A stretch of DNA of 64,000 bases, from assembly GCA_902786925.1 (NCBI GenBank), contig CADAEK010000001.1:1-64000 (forward strand). Direction: 5' to 3'. Below the pieces are notes generated by a model, which saw nothing but the letters and a program-made list of their open reading frames with translations, had not been told where the DNA came from and did no database searches. Positions 50,861 to 58,811 of this stretch are shown in pieces. The position numbers and the translations under genes were made by a program. How positions within the stretch are numbered: position 1 is the first letter of the stretch; each line of letters begins with the position of its first letter. This DNA comes from an uncultured Bacteroidales bacterium (GTDB lineage Bacteria; Bacteroidota; Bacteroidia; Bacteroidales; Bacteroidaceae).

Positions 50861-50945
50861 CAGCATCAAAGTAAACGGTCCGGCCAAAACGCAAGCACCG
50901 TTCCGAAACAAACAAGATTATTCACACTAAAACAACAATAACATT

Positions 50946-51440
50946 ATGGAAGTCATACAAAGTTTCACCATCGACCACACTCGTCTGAAGCCAGGCATTT
51001 ACGTGTCGCGCATAGATAAGGGTTTCACCACTTTCGACCTCCGCATCACGGAGCCCAACAAGGAGCCAGCCGTTGCGCCAGCAGCGATGCACAGCATTGA
51101 GCACTTGATGGCCACCTGGTTCCGCAACTCTGAAGCGAAAGAGGATGTGGTGTATGTTGGCCCCATGGGATGCCTCACAGGCATGTACATCATCATGACA
51201 GGAACCTACACCGTAGAGGATATGCGCCGCTTGACCATCGAGTGCCTCGAGTGGATTCTCACACAGACAGAAGTGCCAGCCACAACCCCTGACACTTGTG
51301 GCAACTACCTGCTGCACGACCTGCCCATGTGCAAATGGGAAAGCGCTCGCTATCTCGACCGACTGAAGAACGATTTCCACAGCGAGTACACCAAACTTCA
51401 GGTCACACTCAGCGACGGAAAAGTCTTTGCCGACGCATAA
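50946..51440 (+). CDS. luxS: S-ribosylhomocysteine lyase LuxS
   Basis: The 164-aa enzyme splits S-ribosylhomocysteine into homocysteine and the AI-2 precursor DPD. The metal ligands are the HSIEH pair (HxxEH, about residues 54-58) and Cys in TCGNYLLHDL. The N-terminal SFTIDHTRLKPGIYVSR is standard. It stands alone between a candidate sRNA and a terminator; metA is 2.6 kb downstream. Confidence 0.97.
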   Translation: MEVIQSFTIDHTRLKPGIYVSRIDKGFTTFDLRITEPNKEPAVAPAAMHSIEHLMATWFRNSEAKEDVVYVGPMGCLTGMYIIMTGTYTVEDMRRLTIECLEWILTQTEVPATTPDTCGNYLLHDLPMCKWESARYLDRLKNDFHSEYTKLQVTLSDGKVFADA

Positions 51441-51468
51441 TCAGCAGAAAGACAAAGAAAGAAACAAC

Positions 51469-51515
51469 AAAAGGCAAACGGCAGCGTTCACACACACACT
51501 TCCGTTTGCCTTTTT
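51469..51515 (+). terminator. Terminator of luxS
   Basis: AAAGGCAAACGG (51470-51481) pairs with CCGTTTGCCTTT (51502-51513), with a T tract. Confidence 0.85.
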
Positions 51516-51581
51516 AGCGTCTTAGTAGTCAAAAAGACACTTTTTCTTTTACTTATACTTATATAATATAATGAAAAATTG

Positions 51582-51589
51582 TACCTTTG
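51582..51589 (+). promoter_or_regulatory. Promoter -7 box of the kinase-leuB-metA unit
   Basis: TACCTTTG, 18 nt before the ATG at 51608. Confidence 0.65.
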
Positions 51590-51607
51590 CACACAAAATA
51601 AAACCGA

Positions 51608-52462
51608 ATGGGAAAGAAGCAACTGAATATCGTGTTCGTAATAGCAGGCAGTGAGCCACTGGGCAGTGCCGGCATGCAGGCCGACATCAAGGCCATTACA
51701 GCTTGCGGAGGCTATGCGGCATGTGCGCTGACAGGCATTGTGGACGAGGACACCAGAAGAGTGAAGAGCGTGACACCCATGTCGGCCGAGCTGGTGGTGA
51801 GTCAAGCAGAATCCTTCTTGGACGATGTAGGCGCCCAATGCATCAAGACCGGCGTGCTGCCTACAGCAGAAATCATTCAGGGAGTAGCAGGCGTGCTGCA
51901 ACGCCACCCGAAAGTGCACAAGGTGATTGATCCCGTGATTGTGGACAGCAACGGCGTGCAACTGGTGAGCGACGAGAGCATCGGAGCCTACAAGAAAATG
52001 CTTTTCCCTTTGGCCACACTCATCACCCCCAACTTCCGCGAGGCAGAAGTGCTGCTGAAACGCAAGATAACAAACATTGCCGAAGACATCAAGGAACTGG
52101 GGCAATGGGGCAACAGCGTCATCATTAAGAGCATGCAAAGCCAAACTTTTGCGGGGAAAGGCACATCGCCACAAGAGATGCTGTCCGATTTCCTCTACAA
52201 CGCTGAAACCGGAGAGGTGAAAGAGTTCAGGAAGCACCGCATCCCCACTCATAACGTGAACGGCACAGGCGACTCGTTCTCCTCCGCCATCGCCACTTAT
52301 CTGGCCAAGGGCTACAGTCTGTCGGAAGCTGTGGAGAAAGGCGAGGAGTTCATCAGTCGGGCCATTGCTCTGGGCGCAGAATATGAGTTCGGGCACGGAT
52401 ATGGCCCTGTACATCCATGTTTCATGGAAGACAAAGTGATACACGAAAGAATCTATAACTAA
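51608..52462 (+). CDS. ThiD/PdxK-family kinase (pyridoxal or HMP-phosphate kinase)
   Basis: The 284-aa ribokinase-fold enzyme has [51 protein letters not shown] and the anion hole [12 protein letters not shown]. The catalytic residue in GTGD is Asp as in pyridoxal kinases; canonical ThiD has Cys there, so a B6 salvage role is somewhat favoured. Unlike the ThiD-AraC protein at 30.7 kb, all catalytic parts are present. leuB follows after 14 nt. Confidence 0.8.
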   Translation: MGKKQLNIVFVIAGSEPLGSAGMQADIKAITACGGYAACALTGIVDEDTRRVKSVTPMSAELVVSQAESFLDDVGAQCIKTGVLPTAEIIQGVAGVLQRHPKVHKVIDPVIVDSNGVQLVSDESIGAYKKMLFPLATLITPNFREAEVLLKRKITNIAEDIKELGQWGNSVIIKSMQSQTFAGKGTSPQEMLSDFLYNAETGEVKEFRKHRIPTHNVNGTGDSFSSAIATYLAKGYSLSEAVEKGEEFISRAIALGAEYEFGHGYGPVHPCFMEDKVIHERIYN

Positions 52463-52476
52463 ATCAACATAAAGAA

Positions 52477-53538
52477 ATGAAACTGAAAATCGCAGTTCTG
52501 GCCGGTGACGGTATCGGACCAGAGATTATGGAACAGGGCGTAGCAGTCTGCAACGCCATCGCAGAGAAGTTTGGACACGAAGTTAGCTACAAAGAGGCCC
52601 TTTGCGGTGCTCACGCTATTGATGAAGTGGGAGACCCATTCCCAGAGGAGACCTTCCAGACCTGCATGGAGGCCGACGCTGTGCTGTTTGCCTCAGTAGG
52701 CGACCCCAAGTTCGACAACAACCCTAACGCAAAGGTGCGTCCTGAGCAGGGTCTGCTGGCCATGAGAAAGAAGCTGGGTCTGTTTGCCAACATCCGTCCT
52801 GTCACCACCTTCGACTGCCTGGTGCACAAGTCTCCACTGAAGGACGAACTCGTGCGCGGCGCCGACTTCATCTGCATCCGCGAGTTGACTGGCGGCATGT
52901 ACTTCGGCGAGAAGAAGGAAGGCAACGACTACGCTTATGACACCAACGCCTACTCTCGTGCTGAGGTAGAACGCATCCTGAAGGTCGCTTATCAGTATGC
53001 TCGTCAGCGCAGAAAGCACCTCACGGTTGTGGACAAGGCCAACGTGCTGGCATCAAGCCGTCTGTGGCGTGCTGTTGCTCAGGAGATGGCTCCTCAGTAT
53101 CCAGACGTGACCACCGACTTCATGTATGTGGACAACGCTTCTATGCGCATGATTCAGGAGCCTAAGTTCTTCGACGTGATGGTGACCGAGAACACCTTTG
53201 GCGACATCCTCACCGACGAGGGCAGCTGCATCACAGGTTCTATGGGTCTGCTCCCATCCGCTTCAACCGGCGAGCACACACCTGTGTTTGAGCCTATTCA
53301 CGGCAGCTGGCCACAGGCTAAAGGACTGAACATTGCAAACCCTCTGGCACAGATTCTTTCTGCAGCTATGCTTTTCGAGTACTTCGACCTGAAGGAAGAA
53401 GGCGCGCTGATTCGTGAAGCAGTCAACGCTTCGCTCGATCAGAACGTGCGCACTCCCGAAATTCAAGTGGAAGGCGGCGCAAAGTATGGCACGAAGGAAG
53501 TGGGCCAGTGGATTGTTGATTATATCAAGAACAAGTAA
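52477..53538 (+). CDS. leuB: 3-isopropylmalate dehydrogenase
   Basis: The 353-aa NAD-dependent enzyme catalyses the third dedicated step of leucine synthesis. Motifs are [13 protein letters not shown], the substrate-binding arginines in NIRPV and [24 protein letters not shown], the metal site [13 protein letters not shown] and the NAD site [13 protein letters not shown]. The other leucine genes are not adjacent. The metA ATG overlaps its stop (TAATG). Confidence 0.94.
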   Translation: MKLKIAVLAGDGIGPEIMEQGVAVCNAIAEKFGHEVSYKEALCGAHAIDEVGDPFPEETFQTCMEADAVLFASVGDPKFDNNPNAKVRPEQGLLAMRKKLGLFANIRPVTTFDCLVHKSPLKDELVRGADFICIRELTGGMYFGEKKEGNDYAYDTNAYSRAEVERILKVAYQYARQRRKHLTVVDKANVLASSRLWRAVAQEMAPQYPDVTTDFMYVDNASMRMIQEPKFFDVMVTENTFGDILTDEGSCITGSMGLLPSASTGEHTPVFEPIHGSWPQAKGLNIANPLAQILSAAMLFEYFDLKEEGALIREAVNASLDQNVRTPEIQVEGGAKYGTKEVGQWIVDYIKNK

Positions 53539-54455
53539 TGCCTCTCATTCTACCAGATCAACTTCCAGCCATTGATGAACTGAAGCATGAGAACATCTTC
53601 ACGATGGGCTACAAACGGGCGGGCAGTCAGCAGATTCGTCCGCTCCGCTTGGCCGTGCTCAATCTCATGCCGCTGAAAATCACAACGGAGACCGACTTCA
53701 TCCGCATCCTCTCGAACTCAGCCCTGCAAATCAAGGTGGAGTTCATGAAAATCAAGTCGCACACGAGCAAGAACACGCCCGTGGAACACATGATGGCGTT
53801 CTACCGCAACTTTGAGGATATGAAGAAGGAGAAGTACGACGGCCTGATTGTGACAGGTGCTCCGCTGGAGTTCATCAGCTATGAGGAGGTGACCTACTGG
53901 AAGGAGCTGCAAGAGGTGTTTGACTGGGCACACAACCACGTGACAAGCACCATCTATGTGTGCTGGGCGGCCTTTGCGGGACTATACCACTTCTACAATG
54001 TGCCCAAGCACAACACACCGCACAAAGTCTTCGGTGTGTTCAAGCATCAGATGCTCGCACCCGAGCTGCCCATCTTCAGAGGATTTGATGATGAATTCTA
54101 CGCTCCTCACAGCCGTCACTGCACCGTGCTGCGCAAGGACATTGAGAAAGTGCCGGGTCTGCACATCATTGCCGAAAGCCCACAGGCAGGCGTGACTATC
54201 GTGGAAGCCCGCAACGGAAGAGAGTTCTTCATCACCTGCCACTTGGAATATTCACCGCTGACCCTCGACGGAGAATACAAGCGCGACCTGAAGAAGGGAC
54301 TCCCCATCAACAAGCCTCAGAACTACTATCCAGGCGGCGACCCCAAGAAACACCCCATCGTGAAATGGCGTGCAGCAGCCAACCTACTCTACACCAACTG
54401 GCTGAACTACTACGTTTATCAAGAAACGCCGTTCAACATCAACGACATCAACTAA
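53538..54455 (+). CDS. metA: Homoserine O-acyltransferase MetA
   Basis: The 305-aa enzyme acylates homoserine (succinyl or acetyl group) at the start of methionine synthesis. It begins [20 protein letters not shown], contains RPLRLAVLNLMPLKITTE, the nucleophile in YVCWAAFAGLYHFY and the His-x-Glu pair in CHLEYSPLTLDGEY. Acyl specificity depends on one active-site residue that I cannot assign safely. It overlaps leuB by 1 nt. Confidence 0.94.
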   Translation: MPLILPDQLPAIDELKHENIFTMGYKRAGSQQIRPLRLAVLNLMPLKITTETDFIRILSNSALQIKVEFMKIKSHTSKNTPVEHMMAFYRNFEDMKKEKYDGLIVTGAPLEFISYEEVTYWKELQEVFDWAHNHVTSTIYVCWAAFAGLYHFYNVPKHNTPHKVFGVFKHQMLAPELPIFRGFDDEFYAPHSRHCTVLRKDIEKVPGLHIIAESPQAGVTIVEARNGREFFITCHLEYSPLTLDGEYKRDLKKGLPINKPQNYYPGGDPKKHPIVKWRAAANLLYTNWLNYYVYQETPFNINDIN

Positions 54456-54521
54456 GAACAGACGACTGGCAATTGGGAATTGACAAACATCCAATAAACG
54501 AGAAAACATCGGGAGCTTAAG

Positions 54522-56177
54522 ATGAGCACAATGAAAAAGATAGAACTCCTCGCTCCGGCAAAGACAGCAGACATTGGCATCGAGGCCATCAGGCACGGTG
54601 CTGATGCTGTTTATATAGGTGCTCGTGCATGGGGCGCCCGTGCTGCTGCCGGCAACAGCGTGGAGGACATCGAGCGGCTCATCCGCTACGCGCACCTCTA
54701 CAAGGCAAAGGTGTACGTCACCGTCAACACGCTCCTCATGGAGAAAGAGATGCAGGACGTGGAGCGGCTCATCTGGCAGCTCTACGAAATAGGCACCGAT
54801 GCGCTCATCATTCAAGACCTCCGCATCTTGTCGCTACACCTTCCCCCTATCCCGCTACACGCCAGCACACAGATGGACAACCGCACACCCGAGAAGGTGC
54901 AGATGCTGGCCGAGCTGGGATTTCCCCAAGTGGTGCTGGCCCGCGAGCTCACCCACGAGGAAATCGCCGACATACATCAAAAATGCCCCGACACAAAGCT
55001 CGAAGTCTTTGTGCACGGAGCATTATGCGTGTGCCTGAGCGGACGCTGCAACGCCAGCGAGGCTTTGTTCAGAAGAAGCGCTAACCGAGGCGAGTGCGCA
55101 CAAGTGTGCCGAATGGCCTTCGACCTGCAGGTGGACGGAAAGACCGTCATGCGCAACAAGCATCTGCTCTCCCTCAGGGACAACTGCCAGCTGGACCACT
55201 TGGAAGAGCTGCTGATGGCGGGAGCCGTATCGCTGAAGATAGAAGGCCGTCTGAAGGACGTTGACTATGTGAAGAACGTGACAGCAGCCTACTCACAGGC
55301 GCTTGATAAGGTCATTGCCAAGCACCCCGACCTCTTCTGTCGCGCTTCCTCAGGCCAAGTGCATCTGAAGTTTCAGCCCGATGTGCGGAAAAGCTTCAAC
55401 AGAGGATTTGTGGAAGATGTCAGCCGACCAGATGCCAACATCGACACTCCCAAGTCGATGGGCGAGCCTGTCAACTTGCACACTCAGCTGCACAACGGAG
55501 ACGGGCTGTGCTACATAGACAAAGGCAGCCTCGTCGGTTTCCGCGTGAACAACGCAGCCTCGTTCCGTCCGGCTAAAGGCATACAGTACTACCGCAACCA
55601 GGACCCCGAGTGGGACAAGATGCTGGCTAAACCTTCAGCCGAGCGCAAGATAGCCGTCAGCATCGACGTGCACGACGACCACATCTGCATGACCGACGAA
55701 GACGGGCTCACAGCCTCCCTCCCCATTCATGAGGACTTCGACCTCGCCCACACCCACCAGACTGCCAACATCCAACGGCAGCTGAGCCGTCTAGGCGACA
55801 CCATCTTCGAGGCACAAACCGTGAATGTGCACCTGAAGAAGAACTACTTCATTCCAGCCTCCCTACTGGGTGCTTGGCGCAGGGCTCTGACCGAGCAGCT
55901 GACTGCCGAGCGGATGAAGTTCTACCCGCAGGAACGGCAGGAGCACACCCCCATCCAGCTGGAGACAGCCGTTCCGTTCGAAGAGACACACGACACCAGC
56001 GAGCCCGTCATGATTTGCAAGTACTGCATCCGTCGGCAAACGGGCATGTGTCTTAAAGAGCCAACAACCCCTCATCACCTCAAGAACAAGCCCTTGGCCA
56101 TTCAGTTAGCCAACGGGACAACCTTCGGTCTTGAGTTCGACTGCAAAAACTGCCTCATGAAACTCTATCTGCAATGA
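54522..56177 (+). CDS. U32 peptidase-like RNA hydroxylation protein (RlhA/TrhP type)
   Basis: The 551-aa U32-family protein starts IELLAPAKTADIGIEAIRHGADAVYIGA. The cysteine cluster GALCVCLSGRCNASEALF and RGECAQVCR is that of the Fe-S members now linked to rRNA and tRNA hydroxylation (RlhA, TrhP). A further cysteine-rich motif lies at the C-terminus (CKYCIRRQTGMC, CKNCLM). GGGAG sits 6 nt upstream of the ATG at 54522. The exact RNA target is not decidable. Confidence 0.85.
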   Translation: MSTMKKIELLAPAKTADIGIEAIRHGADAVYIGARAWGARAAAGNSVEDIERLIRYAHLYKAKVYVTVNTLLMEKEMQDVERLIWQLYEIGTDALIIQDLRILSLHLPPIPLHASTQMDNRTPEKVQMLAELGFPQVVLARELTHEEIADIHQKCPDTKLEVFVHGALCVCLSGRCNASEALFRRSANRGECAQVCRMAFDLQVDGKTVMRNKHLLSLRDNCQLDHLEELLMAGAVSLKIEGRLKDVDYVKNVTAAYSQALDKVIAKHPDLFCRASSGQVHLKFQPDVRKSFNRGFVEDVSRPDANIDTPKSMGEPVNLHTQLHNGDGLCYIDKGSLVGFRVNNAASFRPAKGIQYYRNQDPEWDKMLAKPSAERKIAVSIDVHDDHICMTDEDGLTASLPIHEDFDLAHTHQTANIQRQLSRLGDTIFEAQTVNVHLKKNYFIPASLLGAWRRALTEQLTAERMKFYPQERQEHTPIQLETAVPFEETHDTSEPVMICKYCIRRQTGMCLKEPTTPHHLKNKPLAIQLANGTTFGLEFDCKNCLMKLYLQ

Positions 56178-57148
56178 AAAAACTCGTCTATCTCCTCCTC
56201 TCCGTCCTTGTGGCCTCCTGTATCGGAGGCGTCACCCCCTCGCCCAAAAGCGCAGCGCCCCAAGACAGCGACTCGATTCCAACTATCGTGAACATTGTGG
56301 ACACCACTACCACAGAGGACACCACCAAAATGTCGCTCACCCCACAGCAGGTAGATTCCCTGATGTTCCGACTGACACACCACTATTCCGAAAACTTCAA
56401 TTTTCTCGTCAAGACCGACTCGCTCACGCTTATTCCACGCGAAGGCGACCTGATGATTGACACGTGCCGAGTGTACCGTGGGGAAGTCGTAGCCGTTGCA
56501 GCCATCAAGATAGTGCCAGGCGACTCTATCGACTCCATTTGGGTGAAAGTGGCCAGCAATCAGTACACTATGGGGTGGATTCCCGAACACGACCTGCTTC
56601 GCGGTACAACACCCGACGACATCATCTCCGAGATGCTGGACGCCCTGTCCGACAGCCGTTCCATCTGGATGTCAGCCCTGCTGGTGCTGGGCATCTTAGC
56701 CGTTGTGGTGGGCAAGAAGCAAGTGCGCAAGCAGCAAATCCTTCACTTCTTCGACGAGATGAACAGCTGCTACCCGTTCCTCTTCCTGCTGCTCACCGCC
56801 ATGATGGCCACACTTTACGCCTCCGTCCAAAACTTCGTGCCCGAGTTTTGGCAAGAATACTATTATCACCCCACGCTCAACCCGCTGGTGCTTCCTCCCA
56901 TCATGGCAGCATTAGTGGTGACCACATGGCTGGTCATCATCACCTTCATCGCTCTGACCGATGAAGTCTATCACCACTTCTACTTTCTGCCAGGCATCAC
57001 CTATCTGGCCAAACTCATTGGAGTGGCGATGTTCGTATATCTTGTGGTATCATGGAGCACCCTCATCTACGTAGGGTACCCACTCGTTGTGGTGCTTGCC
57101 TATCATCTGCTCAGGCAAGCTTGGCGCGTCATCCGACAGGATGCGTGA
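56174..57148 (+). CDS. Lipoprotein with SH3-like region and four TM helices, unknown function
   Basis: A 324-aa protein with lipobox LVASC near residue 16, a soluble part to about residue 155 (including DTCRVYRGEVVAVAAIKIV and YTMGWIPEHDLLRG, reminiscent of an SH3-like fold) and then about four to five TM segments. A charged loop KKQVRKQQILHFFDEMNS lies between the first two. Its ATG overlaps the stop of the U32 gene (ATGA), so they are co-translated. I know no function for it. Confidence 0.75.
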   Translation: MKKLVYLLLSVLVASCIGGVTPSPKSAAPQDSDSIPTIVNIVDTTTTEDTTKMSLTPQQVDSLMFRLTHHYSENFNFLVKTDSLTLIPREGDLMIDTCRVYRGEVVAVAAIKIVPGDSIDSIWVKVASNQYTMGWIPEHDLLRGTTPDDIISEMLDALSDSRSIWMSALLVLGILAVVVGKKQVRKQQILHFFDEMNSCYPFLFLLLTAMMATLYASVQNFVPEFWQEYYYHPTLNPLVLPPIMAALVVTTWLVIITFIALTDEVYHHFYFLPGITYLAKLIGVAMFVYLVVSWSTLIYVGYPLVVVLAYHLLRQAWRVIRQDA

Positions 57149-57926
57149 AGATAAAGCGTGCGCCCTTCTGCTTATAAGAAGTGTCCAGCTTAGCCTCACC
57201 GCCCAGTTGCGAGGCGATGGTGCGACAAATGGCAAGACCCAGTCCCGTTCCGCCATTGAACGTGTTGAACTTCTCAAAGCGCTTGAAAATCAGTTCAGCC
57301 TTGTCGGCAGGAACGCCCTCGCCCGTATCGGTCACAGAGAAGGTCACCATACCGGGCTTCTCCTTCAGCGACACATGTACATGAATCTCGCCCTCAGTCG
57401 TATGCTTCACCGCATTGGTGAGATAGTTGATGATAACCTGCTCCACACGCTTTGAGTCGCTCTTGATGGTGTAGGCGTCATCCACCTCCGTAGTCATATA
57501 CATATTTATATTATCAGGGCAGCGGTACTTCACCGTGCTGAGCGCATTGCGGCACACGTCATTCACGCAGCAAGTGCCGATGTTCAGGCGATACTTGCCG
57601 CTTTCCATATCCGAAATATCCAGGATGTCATTCACCAGCGTGCTCAGCAGGTCAGTGTTGCTCTGAATGATGACGCCATATTCTGCAATTTCCTCCTCCG
57701 TCATCATAGAACGTATCTGGCTGTTGCACAACAGTTGGGAGAATCCGCAAATGGCGTTCATAGGCGTGCGAATGTCGTGACTCATGTTCTGCAGAAAACC
57801 CTTCTGCACGGCGATGCCTTTCATATACTGCATACACTTCTGGCGCTGTCGATAATATAAGAATGACATCACTCCGAGTCCAATAGCTAAAATAACAATA
57901 AGTACGATGGATAAAACAATAGACAT
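57129..57926 (-). CDS. Short membrane-anchored sensor histidine kinase
   Basis: The 265-aa kinase has one N-terminal TM segment (VLSIVLIVILAIGLGVMSFLYY in outline) and no sensor domain. HisKA reads MSHDIRTPMNAICGFSQLL (phospho-His in SHD). The ATPase part has NYLTNAVKHT, FSVTDTGEGVPA and GGTGLGLAIC. No response regulator gene adjoins, so its partner must be elsewhere, with the NarL-type regulator at 28.7 kb one distant option. Its 3' end overlaps the converging lipoprotein gene by 20 nt. Confidence 0.92.
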   Translation of the reverse strand: MSIVLSIVLIVILAIGLGVMSFLYYRQRQKCMQYMKGIAVQKGFLQNMSHDIRTPMNAICGFSQLLCNSQIRSMMTEEEIAEYGVIIQSNTDLLSTLVNDILDISDMESGKYRLNIGTCCVNDVCRNALSTVKYRCPDNINMYMTTEVDDAYTIKSDSKRVEQVIINYLTNAVKHTTEGEIHVHVSLKEKPGMVTFSVTDTGEGVPADKAELIFKRFEKFNTFNGGTGLGLAICRTIASQLGGEAKLDTSYKQKGARFIFTHPVG

Positions 57927-57950
57927 GCTTTTCTGAATAAAATATCACCG

Positions 57951-57981
57951 CAAAAGTACACATTCTTTCCTCTACACACAA
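57951..57981 (-). promoter_or_regulatory. Promoter of the histidine kinase gene
   Basis: Minus strand TTG (57981-57979), 20 nt, TACTTTTG (57958-57951). Confidence 0.65.
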
Positions 57982-58205
57982 ATCTTTTGTGTGAAAAATC
58001 ATTGAAAACATCCTCAAACACAAGAAACATGTCCATTCGCGCCGTTTCATGACACTTCAACCCCCTTTTTCGCACATTCTTCCCTTTCTACATAAAAAAA
58101 GTCATAAACGCGGTGTGTGCGTACACACATATTGACACACATCAATAATAATGCATTTTTTCATAAAAAGCGGAAATAAAATGAGGTTCACCTTTCGAAA
58201 AGCCC

Positions 58206-58478
58206 GTAACTTTGCATCGTCAAAAGAAAAAAAAGACTATCGAATCTAATTTCAAAAGACAGGTTAGTGAAGGTATTAGTTATAAGGTATATTTCTCAAT
58301 TAGGTATTAGGATTAGGTAAATAGATTGTTTTAAACAGGATACTTAAGGTATAAAGTAAGAAAATAGACATAGGTTATACAATAGGTTTTAGGTTAGTAA
58401 AAGATTTAGGTTCATTTTCTCTCACATTGAAAAAATGACAAAAGAAATGGAGTCCGTGATGGATTTCATTTTTTTTGT
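58206..58478 (+). ncRNA. Candidate non-coding RNA with TTAGG-type repeats
   Basis: TAACTTTG (58206-58213) begins a purine-rich stretch with many AGGTTAG, AGGTATTAG and TTAGGT units. It ends in a clear intrinsic terminator: AAATGGAGTCC (58445-58455) pairs with GGATTTCATTT (58461-58471) and T8 follows. The RNA would be about 260 nt. An 18-codon ORF (58435-58491) overlaps the terminator, which would also suit an attenuator. No longer ORF exists. Confidence 0.45.
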
Positions 58479-58528
58479 GTCTCTTAGTTAGAGGGCTCGT
58501 TCTTGCCACAGACTGCCGACTTGAATCA

Positions 58529-58582
58529 TGTCGCACAGATTTCATAAATGACATTTTTTATTCATCAAGAATCAGAGAACGC
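58529..58582 (+). repeat. Dispersed repeat CACAGA...ATCAAGAATCAGAGAACGC, copy 1
   Basis: ATCAAGAATCAGAGAACGC (58564-58582) with upstream CACAGATTT matches 62893-62923 except for small changes. The region between 58583 and 58731 otherwise holds only a TACTTTTG box (58689-58696), the probable promoter of the M16 gene. Confidence 0.5.
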
Positions 58583-58731
58583 CGCAGGAGACGGCCCTGA
58601 GGGATTCATTTCTAGGCTTTTCCCCAAGATTTTAAACGATTTACCATCATTTTAGGGCGAAGATGCGCCATTATTGAATACAATGTAGTACTTTTGTGCG
58701 GCAAAATATCGATGCACCCCCCTAACGAAGG

Positions 58732-58808
58732 TGCCTAACTCCTAACTCCTAACTCCTAACTCCTAATTTCTAATTCCTCATTCCTAATTCCTAATTCCTA
58801 ATTCCTCA
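58732..58808. repeat. CCTAACT/CCTAATT heptad repeat before the M16 gene
   Basis: About eleven tandem 7-nt units (CTAACTC, CTAATTC, CTCATTC) run up to the start codon and form the probable leader of the M16 transcript. Confidence 0.75.
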
Positions 58809-58811
58809 TTC

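Noticed and set aside
50861-50945. SAM or SAH riboswitch in the luxS leader
   Set aside because: Only one short AACGGT/ACCGTT hairpin is present; the conserved cores of these riboswitches are not visible.
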